Of a stretch of DNA of 64,000 bases, positions 34,793 to 43,091 are shown one piece after another (the first letter of the stretch is position 1; each line of letters starts with the position of its first letter). Origin of the DNA: JADLHS01 sp044225555 (GTDB taxonomy: Bacteria > Verrucomicrobiota > Verrucomicrobiia > Limisphaerales > JADLHS01). Below the pieces are notes generated by a model. It ran no database searches, was not told the DNA's origin, and was given only the letters and a program-made list of their open reading frames with translations. Where the stretch lies: positions 186,001-250,000 of the forward strand of contig JBGAIM010000010.1 in NCBI GenBank assembly GCA_044225555.1, written 5' to 3'. The position numbers and the translations under genes were made by a program.

Positions 34793-35719
34793 ATGAAACT
34801 GACCGCAAGTTTGAGTCGGAGATCACGCCGGGGGTTTACGTTGATTGAACTGTTGGTGGTGATTGCCATTATCGCCATTCTGGCGGCGATGCTGCTGCCC
34901 GCCTTGTCCAAGGCCAAGGGCAAGGCCCAGAGAACGCAATGCATGTCCAACATGCGGCAGTTATCGCTGGGTTTCCACATGTGGTTGTCGGATCACAACG
35001 ACATGTATCCGCCGGCAGCCGTGGCGACCGGCGACGTTCAATACCAGATGTCTTGGGACGATTACATCCACCGGTTCATCGGTGGCACGGCCAGTGAACA
35101 AGATTTGTTACAAGGATGTTTAGGGCTTTTCTCCGGCAATCCTTCGGTTACTCCCAAGGTGCTCCGCTGCCCGGCGGACAAAATCGAATTCCCCAAAAGC
35201 GAGGCTTGGTTGAACAACTTCGCCGCCCGCAGGTCCTACGCGATGAATTGGGCCGGTCCCAACTTCTCCCTCAGCGCGGCAAATTCCCCCCTCCCCACGG
35301 CGAACGTGCGCGGCGTTGGGGTCTATTACAACCTGAGAGGCACTGCCGGCGGAGCCGTGCCAGATTCCGACCCGCGCGGGTACAAGGTTTCCCAAGTGCG
35401 GGACCAAGCCGGGACGATCTTGCTGGCGGAACTGGCCAATGGTCGGAACATGGCTGGAAATGACTGGCCGTCCTTTTGCGCCGGGCCCGGTCCATTGGCG
35501 CCGAGTGGTTCAACCGAAGATTGTATTCAAACCACGACCTATTCCACCGTTAGTTCCACCGTCAATACCTACGGCTCGCTTTCGTACGGCCTGCATGCCC
35601 AACGTTTCAACTACCTGTTTTTCGATGGGCACGTTGGATTGCACAAAACCAAAGAAACCATCGGGACGGGAACGGTGATCGATCCGCGCGGCATGTGGAC
35701 GATGTCGCCCGGGGATTGA
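34793..35719 (+). CDS. prepilin-like protein with H-X9-DG motif
   Basis: A 308-residue protein of the prepilin-type N-terminal cleavage/methylation family that is hugely expanded in Planctomycetota and Verrucomicrobiota. The class III leader SLSRRSRRG is followed by FTLIELLVVIAIIAILAAMLLPAL, with processing expected after Gly14 and Glu at mature position 5. The soluble domain contains the RCPADKIEF region and ends with HAQRFNYLFFDGHV, an exact H-X9-DG. It would be processed by a type IV/II prepilin peptidase and assembled in or anchored to the envelope. No pilus machinery is nearby; the gene stands alone, convergent with the SGNH-TPR gene 4 bases away. Confidence 0.92.
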   Translation: MKLTASLSRRSRRGFTLIELLVVIAIIAILAAMLLPALSKAKGKAQRTQCMSNMRQLSLGFHMWLSDHNDMYPPAAVATGDVQYQMSWDDYIHRFIGGTASEQDLLQGCLGLFSGNPSVTPKVLRCPADKIEFPKSEAWLNNFAARRSYAMNWAGPNFSLSAANSPLPTANVRGVGVYYNLRGTAGGAVPDSDPRGYKVSQVRDQAGTILLAELANGRNMAGNDWPSFCAGPGPLAPSGSTEDCIQTTTYSTVSSTVNTYGSLSYGLHAQRFNYLFFDGHVGLHKTKETIGTGTVIDPRGMWTMSPGD

Positions 35720-35723
35720 AACT

Positions 35724-37856
35724 TCAGCCCGGGGGCGGATTTGCCGCGTTGGTTTTTGCCCTGACACTTTTCTCCAAGGCTGGCAGGGCTTCCATTATCG
35801 CTCGATACCTGGCCGCATTCTCGCCCGCTTTGGACGCGCCTGCCCTTGCGAGACTGGTTGCTTTGTCAAATTGCCCGGTTTGCAGATAGCATAGGATCAA
35901 AGCCTGGTCCGTTGCAGCGAGGTCCAGTCCGTTGAGCTTCTGGCGGCTCGCCTCCAAAAAAGGTATGGCATCGGTAAACTGACGTTGGATCAAATACAAC
36001 AGGCCGGTATAACGCTCGGAGAATTCTTCGTTAACCGCGCGATGTTTGGAAAGAAAGCGGCCTTGCTCGATCGCTTCCTGCGCTTGTTGTCTTTCGATAG
36101 CCGTCAGGGTCTGACCCAACTTCTCTTTGCACAGCATGATGTAATAAGTGTATTCGAGATACCAGGAAGTGTATTGCGGCACGCTGCGCTGGGCGATGGC
36201 ATAGAGTTCAAGTGCCTCCTTGTATTGATCCTGCTTCAAGCACAATTGCGCCACGGCGGCTGGAGCGGGACAGCGCGAGCCCGCAAAGGGTTGCGTGACC
36301 TGCCATTCCCGCAAGGCGGCGCGAACCCCGGGAGACATTCCGTTCTCGATCCCGGTCGCCAGTCGGTTGAATCGCTCAAAAGCATCCGGGTTGGTGGCAC
36401 GCATGAACTGGGCGTCAAAGAGCATCCGCATTTTGTGGGCGACACCAAAATCGTCATACACATTTGACCCCAAACGCCGGGCGTAATTGGTCCACCCCGG
36501 AAGCGACGCCCTTACCGTTGCGGACACCTGCAATCTGGCCTCATAGTTCGTGAGCGTGTTCACGATACATTCCGCTATCAACGCCTGTCCTCGTAAATTC
36601 GGATGCACGTGATCGTCCATCAACTCCCACCCAATCGCGCCCCCGGGACTCGCGTCGCGAAAGGCTTGCAGCAGGTCGCAAACCGGCACTACCTGTTCAT
36701 GAGCCGCTCGAACGCAGGCCTCTTGGGATTGCGATGGCGGCCGCCAAGGCATGCTGTCCAAGTCACGCGCTGCGACGAAGTGGGGAAACGCTTCGCGCTC
36801 CTTACCCAACCGGATCAGGCATGTGCCAAGGAGAAAATGCGCGCGCGCGTGTTGCGGGTACAACTTCAGTATCTGTTGCAGTGCGGGAATGGCCGCCTCC
36901 GGATCATTCTGACGCAATTTGTTTTCACTCAGGTCCAATTGGGATTTGATTTCCTGCTGAACGTTCGCAGGCAAAGGATCCAGTTTGTCCAAACCCAGGG
37001 GCGCGAGATCCCGCTCATTGGCCGGCAGGGTGCAAACCATCACCGGCACTCCACGCGCCCGACATTTCCGAATCATCTCGCTGACGTTGGAATACAGATT
37101 GTTGGCCGCCGCCGGGCGGCGCCAGCCAACCGGACCGATGTAGGCCTGGGCCATCATCGCTTCCATCAGCGGGCGCTCCATATCGGCATCACCATCACGC
37201 AGCCGTCGCAATCCTTGCACGATTGCCAGCGAGTTCAGCAGCCGATTCGCGCGCAACATCCAGGGCCTGCTGCCCGCCCGGCCGGATGATGCCACGCCGT
37301 AAGTGCCAAAGAATTCGTTGTTACCGGTGTAAATCACCACCAAGTCTGGCTGAAACTCCAGTGCTTCGGTCAGAATGCCCAGCACGGGAAAACTGGCTAT
37401 GGCTGTTGTTCCGAGATTGATGACTTCCACCTTTCGTGATGGCCAGGAATCTTGAAGCATTGCCTGGAGGAAGGCCGAGGACGCCAGCTGACGAGGCTGC
37501 GGGAATCCTTGCATGGCAGATTCTCCGACGCAGAAGATGCGGGTACAATTGGTCGGCTTGGGGTCCACAAACGCGTAGAACTCGTTCCGTCCGGCTCGGC
37601 CAGGACTGGCAAAGAACCAGGAAGCAGCCCCGCCCTGGTCAGCCACAACCAAGCCGCCGCCCGGCACTTCTCCGACCCGCTGCAGCATGGAAGGATAGCC
37701 TCCCAACCCGTACCACCGCAGGCCGACTTCGATTCCGACCAACGCAACAACTGGCAACAACAACGCTACAACGCGAAATAGAAGCCGCTTTCCCGGCGAG
37801 AGCCGATCCGTTGGTTTCGAGCTTGGCTGGTGATTGGTACGATGTTGGCGCGCCAT
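35724..37856 (-). CDS. SGNH hydrolase-like protein with TPR region
   Basis: A 710-residue protein with one N-terminal membrane helix (RVVALLLPVVALVGIEVGL, ~28-46), the rest presumably periplasmic. An SGNH-like domain has block I VGESAMQGFP with Ser113, block III YTGNNEFFG and a late DDHVHPN supplying Asp and His. TPR-like helices are found inside it (~310-360) and at the C-terminus (~520-700: EALELYAIAQRSVPQYTSW, ALILCYLQTGQFDKATSLA). It is a paralogue of the protein at 40466-42964. SGNH domains commonly remove or transfer acyl groups on glycans; substrate unknown. Confidence 0.85.
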   Translation of the reverse strand: MARQHRTNHQPSSKPTDRLSPGKRLLFRVVALLLPVVALVGIEVGLRWYGLGGYPSMLQRVGEVPGGGLVVADQGGAASWFFASPGRAGRNEFYAFVDPKPTNCTRIFCVGESAMQGFPQPRQLASSAFLQAMLQDSWPSRKVEVINLGTTAIASFPVLGILTEALEFQPDLVVIYTGNNEFFGTYGVASSGRAGSRPWMLRANRLLNSLAIVQGLRRLRDGDADMERPLMEAMMAQAYIGPVGWRRPAAANNLYSNVSEMIRKCRARGVPVMVCTLPANERDLAPLGLDKLDPLPANVQQEIKSQLDLSENKLRQNDPEAAIPALQQILKLYPQHARAHFLLGTCLIRLGKEREAFPHFVAARDLDSMPWRPPSQSQEACVRAAHEQVVPVCDLLQAFRDASPGGAIGWELMDDHVHPNLRGQALIAECIVNTLTNYEARLQVSATVRASLPGWTNYARRLGSNVYDDFGVAHKMRMLFDAQFMRATNPDAFERFNRLATGIENGMSPGVRAALREWQVTQPFAGSRCPAPAAVAQLCLKQDQYKEALELYAIAQRSVPQYTSWYLEYTYYIMLCKEKLGQTLTAIERQQAQEAIEQGRFLSKHRAVNEEFSERYTGLLYLIQRQFTDAIPFLEASRQKLNGLDLAATDQALILCYLQTGQFDKATSLARAGASKAGENAARYRAIMEALPALEKSVRAKTNAANPPPG

Positions 37857-38386
37857 TCAGTTTTACCTTTGTTGCGAGAGCTTGCATAAGGCTCGCGCGG
37901 AGTTCAATCGCGGAGGACGAAGGCGAGAACGCCCAACCCGTGGCTTCTGGAGTGGAAGCCTGACCTCCAGCTTTCAACCATTCCTGCGCCGGCAATGAAA
38001 CCCAAATTGATCCTGATTTGCCCGTAGTTACGTAACTGATTGTCAGTTGTTTAGGAACCTTGAGCGCCTTTCCGTGCCTCATCGCGGAATGCGGGCGGGA
38101 TCATTATTAATGAGCGGATATCTTCAAGCTGGCGTGGTGTAATGACTTTTGACGACGTGCCGCCATTCGCGACAATGCTAAGTTGGGCCATCAAAGAAAC
38201 CCCGTGGCACGACCGGCAAAAATATTCGCAGCGCTATACGACGCGCCCTTGTGCTGAAATACGGCAAAGGATTCGTATCACGGATTGGCTGGTGCGAGAC
38301 GGATGTCGGTAGAAAAAAGTAGAAACGGCAGAATCAATTCCAGCAACCAAAGTAACACACCGAACCAAGTAACAACCCAACAGAGT
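37857..38386. other. 530-base divergent intergenic region
   Basis: Holds no gene I can support; a minus ORF at 37639-38082 runs into the SGNH gene in another frame and shows no family pattern. The region must contain promoters for two divergent genes. Clear elements are the palindromes listed separately at 38026-38048 and a short dyad TCATTattAATGA (38101-38113). Confidence 0.5.
38026..38048. promoter_or_regulatory. overlapping palindromes, candidate operator
   Basis: AGTTACGTAACT (38026-38037) is a perfect 12-bp palindrome, overlapped by AACTG-attgt-CAGTT (38034-38048), another perfect dyad. Both sit in the divergent region between the SGNH-TPR gene and the secreted-protein gene. No cognate regulator is identified. 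Confidence 0.35.
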
Positions 38387-40327
38387 ATGAAGCATCACAA
38401 CAGAAACCATCAGTGGCTGCGGCCGGCCTTGCTCGGCTTGGCGCTGGCCTGCACAACGACCTTGATTCAGGCTCAAACCGCACAGGACACCATTATCAGT
38501 CAGTTCGATGACGGTATTGGCGGTGGCCTTTGGGGTGTCAACTATGGCAATGCGCCCATGACCATTGAGTACGACGCCGCTGAGAACCGTGGTCCGGGCG
38601 CCAATCCCGGCGCCATGAAATGCACCATTAATTTTGACCTTTGCACACTCGGTGGCGGCAACCAACGCGATTTCGAGCTTGTGCTGGGACAAGTGTTGGA
38701 TCTGACCAAATACACAAAACTTCACTTCAGTGTAAAAGTTGATCCGAGTTCATCTCGCTTGTCCGACTGGGGTGGTGGTGCGTTTGGCAACATGCGGCCT
38801 CATATCCGCCTGTCGAGTTGGGGCGGTGACGTCAACATGAGCGCGCCCGACTCCCAATGGATCGGCACCGACGCCTATGGCAATTGGGTGGATTACGCCA
38901 TGGACATCAATCAGACCGACAACCTCACCACTAAAGTCGCCACCGGGATTCTGGGCATCGACATCTGGTCGGGATGGGGCAACTGTGCGGCGCCCATCGG
39001 TCATACAAACACAGTTGTTTTCTGGATGGACAACATCTGGTTTGAATACAACACCAACACCGCCCCGGTACCCCCGCCGACCATGAGCATGTCGAAAGCC
39101 GGTCCGGTTGGCGTCCAAATCATTGCGGACAATAACAGCGACCAATGGCAGCGCAACGCCATCACCACGCCCGCTGGCACCGGACCTTACCTCTGGGCGT
39201 CTCAAGGCAGCTATCCTGTTACCTACTCTTGCACCATTGCGGACTTCCCCAGCATTACCAGTCATCAGGGGTTTGAAGCTCACATGTACCTCGTCAACGG
39301 TGACACCTCGGGCACCGGCAACGACGTTAACGGCGCCACCGATTGGAATTCACCTGATATCTTCATTTTCCGCGTCGAGAACACCGCCACTGGCGCGCGC
39401 GCGCAGATTCAGTGGAAGACCAATTTCCCAAGCGCCAATGCGACGAACATCCCCGTAATCGTGGATGCGGCTAGCGTGCTTGGAACTTGGACCGTGACCT
39501 TCACGGACAGCACCCACGGCTCTCTATCCGGTCCAGGAATTACCACGACCAACTTCACGCTACCGGAAGACGCCGTCCTGAATAACTTCAGTCCGTCTAG
39601 CTCCTACATTCAGTTTGGCACATTCAAGAACGACGGCGCGAACGACGGCCACAACAATGGCTCCAGCGGCACCTTTAGCCGCGTTCAGTTTACCGGGGCA
39701 GCGGCACCGTTTGACGATAACTTTGCCGCCGCGACCCTCACCAACACCTACGCCTGGCGCAAAACCTCCGCCAGTGCCGTGCAGCATATTCCACCCGGGA
39801 CCGCCTGGGTGGTTGATTGGACCTTGCCGGCGGTTGGATTCAACCTTGAAGGCGCGGCCTCTGTCAGCGGCCCTTGGACGGCAACCACTGCTACGAGTAC
39901 CTACCAGGGTGCAGGCAAGGTGCACGCCATTGTTGCCCAGTCTGCGCTGCCCAGCGCGACTTCCAGTTTCTTCCGGGTGATCAAACGCCCGTTCACGAAA
40001 CTGCAGGTTCTGCTTCCCGGCGAGTCGAACGCACCAAACACTGTTTCTGGCAAGACCGGGACCCCGGACGCGCAAGCTGCGGGTGTGCCGTTCAATGTAA
40101 CCGTCAATGCGGTGGACGCGGTATGGAATGTCGTCAATTCCACCGACACGATTAACATCACCAGTAGTGACAGTGGTGCTACTCTGCCCGCGGATGCGGC
40201 CCTGTCGCTGGGTACTAAGACATTCGCAGTCACCTTGAATACCACCGGCACTTGGACCGTTACCGCCACCGACGTGACCGACGGTACCAAGACGGCAAAT
40301 TCCAGCACGCCGATCACCATTCCATAA
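38387..40327 (+). CDS. large secreted protein, unknown, Ig-like C-terminus
   Basis: A 646-residue exported protein with signal peptide (WLRPALLGLALACTTTLIQAQ). The ATG at 38387 sets the normal signal peptide; the frame opens earlier at 38285 with a polar stretch. Residues ~30-230 form a beta-rich region with WGVNYGNAPMTIEYD and FWMDNIWFEYN, resembling carbohydrate-binding jelly-roll folds. A middle domain (~250-430) follows. The segment GFNLEGAASVSGPW and SFFRVIK resembles the 'discoidin/LamG-like result' tail common in Verrucomicrobiota surface proteins. The end is an Ig-like domain (VPFNVTVNAVDAVWNVV). No catalytic residues are recognised. A strong terminator follows. It is flanked by two SGNH-TPR paralogues on the opposite strand. 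Confidence 0.75.
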   Translation: MKHHNRNHQWLRPALLGLALACTTTLIQAQTAQDTIISQFDDGIGGGLWGVNYGNAPMTIEYDAAENRGPGANPGAMKCTINFDLCTLGGGNQRDFELVLGQVLDLTKYTKLHFSVKVDPSSSRLSDWGGGAFGNMRPHIRLSSWGGDVNMSAPDSQWIGTDAYGNWVDYAMDINQTDNLTTKVATGILGIDIWSGWGNCAAPIGHTNTVVFWMDNIWFEYNTNTAPVPPPTMSMSKAGPVGVQIIADNNSDQWQRNAITTPAGTGPYLWASQGSYPVTYSCTIADFPSITSHQGFEAHMYLVNGDTSGTGNDVNGATDWNSPDIFIFRVENTATGARAQIQWKTNFPSANATNIPVIVDAASVLGTWTVTFTDSTHGSLSGPGITTTNFTLPEDAVLNNFSPSSSYIQFGTFKNDGANDGHNNGSSGTFSRVQFTGAAAPFDDNFAAATLTNTYAWRKTSASAVQHIPPGTAWVVDWTLPAVGFNLEGAASVSGPWTATTATSTYQGAGKVHAIVAQSALPSATSSFFRVIKRPFTKLQVLLPGESNAPNTVSGKTGTPDAQAAGVPFNVTVNAVDAVWNVVNSTDTINITSSDSGATLPADAALSLGTKTFAVTLNTTGTWTVTATDVTDGTKTANSSTPITIP

Positions 40328-40346
40328 CTAACTAGCTTAAAACTCA

Positions 40347-40380
40347 AAAGCGCCGACCTTCATGGTCGGCGCTTTCTTTT
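40347..40380 (+). terminator. strong intrinsic terminator
   Basis: AAAGCGCCGACC (40347-40358) pairs perfectly with GGTCGGCGCTTT (40364-40375) over a TTCAT loop, followed by CTTTT. It lies 20 bases after the secreted-protein stop and may also serve the opposite-strand SGNH-TPR gene, since the A-rich left flank gives a T tract in reverse. Confidence 0.92.
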
Positions 40381-40465
40381 CATAGCCTGCCTTGCGCAAC
40401 CAATGCGGTTCAAATCTTGATTGGCCAACCAGCTTGGAAATCGTCAACGGTGAAAGAGTGGCACT

Positions 40466-42964
40466 CTATTGATTCCTCAGCGATTTGGCGTATTTGAACG
40501 CCAGGGCGTTGGTGGGGCTGCGTTGTAGCACCTGCTCAAAGAACACCAAAGCCTCGGTGCCCCGGCCAGCTTGGGCCAGCACGATGCCGAGATTCAATCG
40601 CGCGTCCAAGGACTCCGGGTTGAGCCGCAAGGCTTCTTGGAATTGCTCCATGGCTTGCGCCGCCATGCCTATTTTCCAAAGCACGACCCCGTGCATCAGT
40701 CGTGCGTCGGCAAAGTCCGGGGCCAGTCGGACAGCCTCGATGGAATGGGCCGCCGCCTCTCCAAAGCGACCTAGTGATGCCAGATTCCGTGCGGCGGCGA
40801 GGCGAAGCATTGGGTCCGCTGGATTCAATTTGATGGCGTCCGTGTAAATCGCGATGGCGGAGTCGAAGTTGCCGCGATTTTGAAAGAAACTCCCGAGTTC
40901 CATCAACTCCGGCAGGCGTTGACTACGACTGGCAAAGCCCCGTTTGAAATGGTCTTCCGCCTCGGTCTTGCGTCCCATTTTTTCGAAGAGTTGGCCGAGC
41001 TGTAACAGCGCGGGGACACACTGCGGTTTCAGTTTCAAGATGCGATGATATTCGGCCTCGGCCTCTTGGTATCTCCCGAGCGCAACCATGGCGCTCGCCA
41101 GATCAAGGCTTGATTTAATGCCCTGGGGGCCGAGTTGAAACGCCCGGCGGAAAGCCACCGCCGCCTCATCAAGCAAATGTTGCTGCGCCAGTATTGAACC
41201 AAGCAAGGCCCAACCTTCCGAGTCACTGGGGAGCAACTCCAATTCCCTCCGGGCAGCGGCGGCGGCTCCGGTAAGATCACCCGATGCCTTCTTCAGTGAT
41301 GCCAGTTGTTTGCTGAGTACGGCGTCTTCAGGTGCGCTCCCCAACGCCTCCTCACATCTGCTCAGCGCCGTAAGCACACCGGATGGCTGGAGCGCTGGCG
41401 ACAAGCTGGTTAGCCAGGCCTCCTTTCGACGCATCTGCGCCTGGTGATGTAATTGCCCCGTGAACGGCGGATCGTTGAGCGTCGCCATGATCGAGTTGAG
41501 GGCCGCCACCTCATTCCATCCGGTGCGAGCCAGTCGTCGTGCGCAGGCATCAGCCGACGGCCACGGCACTTCAGCCGCTCGGTCAGCCGTAACCCAGGCG
41601 GGAAGCAGTTGCACAACCTGTTCCGCGATCGTTTTTGCCAGCAAAACATTCCCATCGAACGTGAGATGAACGTGCTCATAAAAAAATCCCTCGCCGGGCA
41701 GGTTTGCAGGACTCTGGCCGGCAAAACTTTGTTCGGCATCCGCGAGGAGGATTCGTCCCCGGGGGGCATTCGTCACCGACTGCCGGATCAGTTCATTAAT
41801 CCGGCTGTCGCATCGAAAGCGTAACGTGTCCCCGTCCCGAGCCGCACGTAAGTGCTTGCCGGCTTCCTGCGTGTGACCTTGTGCAAGCGCACACTCACCC
41901 TGGCGAAATTGGAGTTCCGCAAAGGTATCGTCCAGTTGGGCTGCGGCCTGAAAGTGTGCGGATGCCTCGTCATTCTTCGCTGCCTCCTGGGCGGCAACCC
42001 CAAGTTGATAAAACTTCTCCCAAGCGGCTTTGTTGGTCTCAGTTAGCTGTCGGGAATGGGTTGAGGCGAAGGGTGGGCAGTCTCGCAAATTCACGGCGAC
42101 AGTGCTCACAACAATTCCGACCCCGCTCTTTTGTCCGGTCCGGATGATCGATTCAAGGTTGCTTTGAAAGTGACGATAGACGCCACTCATGCGCGGATCA
42201 TCCGCCCGAACCTGCTGATCAAGGAACAAAGTCATCCCGCCCCAAACCCCATCGTCACTCGGCGCCTTCTGTATCCCTTGCCGGGCCGCATCCAGCAATT
42301 GTCCAGTCCGGGTGGCCTTCACTGCGAGCGAAGCGCGAATGAGTGAAAGTGGGGGTGTTTGTGGCCCGAAAACGGTGCCCGCACCGAACGGCCCAACGAC
42401 TTCGTTGTTGCCCATGTAAATCACCCAGATGTCACCGTGGGCCGCCGCGCAGTCACGCGCGATGGAGCGAATGACGTGTGAGTTGATGGCGGTCATCGCC
42501 GCATTTACCACCTCGAAGCGAACGCCGGGGTACTTCCCGCTCAACATCGCTTGCAGCACGCGGGGCAGTCCAAAGTCGGGCTGCGGCTCACCGCGCGCCG
42601 CCGACTCACCGAAAACAAAAATGCGGATTGTGTTCGTCGCTTTGGATTGTTCGATGGAGAAAGGATAGGGCCAGCGCGCCATTTCCTTTCCGAAGAAACG
42701 CCAGCCAAATTGGTTGTTTTGCACAAATACATCACGCCCGCCCTGCGATCTTTTCAGGAGAAACGTGGTCGGGTAACCGTAACCTGCCAATCGCAAGACC
42801 AGTTCCATCAGCCCGACGAAAATTAGCGGAGCGCCCACGAGTGCAACCACGCGAAACAGCCACACTTTCCTCTTGGAGAGGCCAGGTGCTGAACCAGAAG
42901 GTTGTGAGCGGGCATCCTTTGTCGGGTCCGACGAATCGTGCCTTTTCGAGCGATGTTTTGCCAT
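40466..42964 (-). CDS. SGNH hydrolase-like protein with long TPR tail
   Basis: An 832-residue paralogue of the SGNH-TPR protein at 35724-37856, sharing the membrane helix (WLFRVVALVGAPLIFVGLMEL, ~35-55) and domain order. Block I is VFGESAARGEPQ with Ser121, block III is YMGNNEVVGPFG, and the late catalytic pair is in FFYEHVHLTFDGN. About eight or more TPRs fill residues ~540-830 (EGWALLGSILAQQHLLDEAAVAFRRAF; ARLMHGVVLWKIGMAAQAMEQFQEAL). The ATG at 42964 (MAKHRSKRHD) gives a basic cytoplasmic leader before the helix; the upstream frame to 43033 looks non-coding. The TPRs suggest a scaffold role in a periplasmic complex. Confidence 0.85.
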   Translation of the reverse strand: MAKHRSKRHDSSDPTKDARSQPSGSAPGLSKRKVWLFRVVALVGAPLIFVGLMELVLRLAGYGYPTTFLLKRSQGGRDVFVQNNQFGWRFFGKEMARWPYPFSIEQSKATNTIRIFVFGESAARGEPQPDFGLPRVLQAMLSGKYPGVRFEVVNAAMTAINSHVIRSIARDCAAAHGDIWVIYMGNNEVVGPFGAGTVFGPQTPPLSLIRASLAVKATRTGQLLDAARQGIQKAPSDDGVWGGMTLFLDQQVRADDPRMSGVYRHFQSNLESIIRTGQKSGVGIVVSTVAVNLRDCPPFASTHSRQLTETNKAAWEKFYQLGVAAQEAAKNDEASAHFQAAAQLDDTFAELQFRQGECALAQGHTQEAGKHLRAARDGDTLRFRCDSRINELIRQSVTNAPRGRILLADAEQSFAGQSPANLPGEGFFYEHVHLTFDGNVLLAKTIAEQVVQLLPAWVTADRAAEVPWPSADACARRLARTGWNEVAALNSIMATLNDPPFTGQLHHQAQMRRKEAWLTSLSPALQPSGVLTALSRCEEALGSAPEDAVLSKQLASLKKASGDLTGAAAAARRELELLPSDSEGWALLGSILAQQHLLDEAAVAFRRAFQLGPQGIKSSLDLASAMVALGRYQEAEAEYHRILKLKPQCVPALLQLGQLFEKMGRKTEAEDHFKRGFASRSQRLPELMELGSFFQNRGNFDSAIAIYTDAIKLNPADPMLRLAAARNLASLGRFGEAAAHSIEAVRLAPDFADARLMHGVVLWKIGMAAQAMEQFQEALRLNPESLDARLNLGIVLAQAGRGTEALVFFEQVLQRSPTNALAFKYAKSLRNQ

Positions 42965-43091
42965 GGCGGACCGGGTTGTCTTAACATTGCAACTCCTGGG
43001 TGGCGAGCCGGTTTTCTTCGTGAGCCGGGTCATGGGTTTAGATGACTGTCCAACCGGCGATGGTCCTGCTAATCCATAATCAACCGTTCAA

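Noticed and set aside
37639..38082. Minus ORF of 147 codons upstream of the SGNH-TPR gene
   Set aside because: Its second half is a frame shadow of the SGNH-TPR start and its first half has no family or ribosome site.
38140..38180. TTGACG-containing sequence as promoter of the secreted-protein gene
   Set aside because: No acceptable -10 box at 15-19 bases; only the -35-like hexamer is present.
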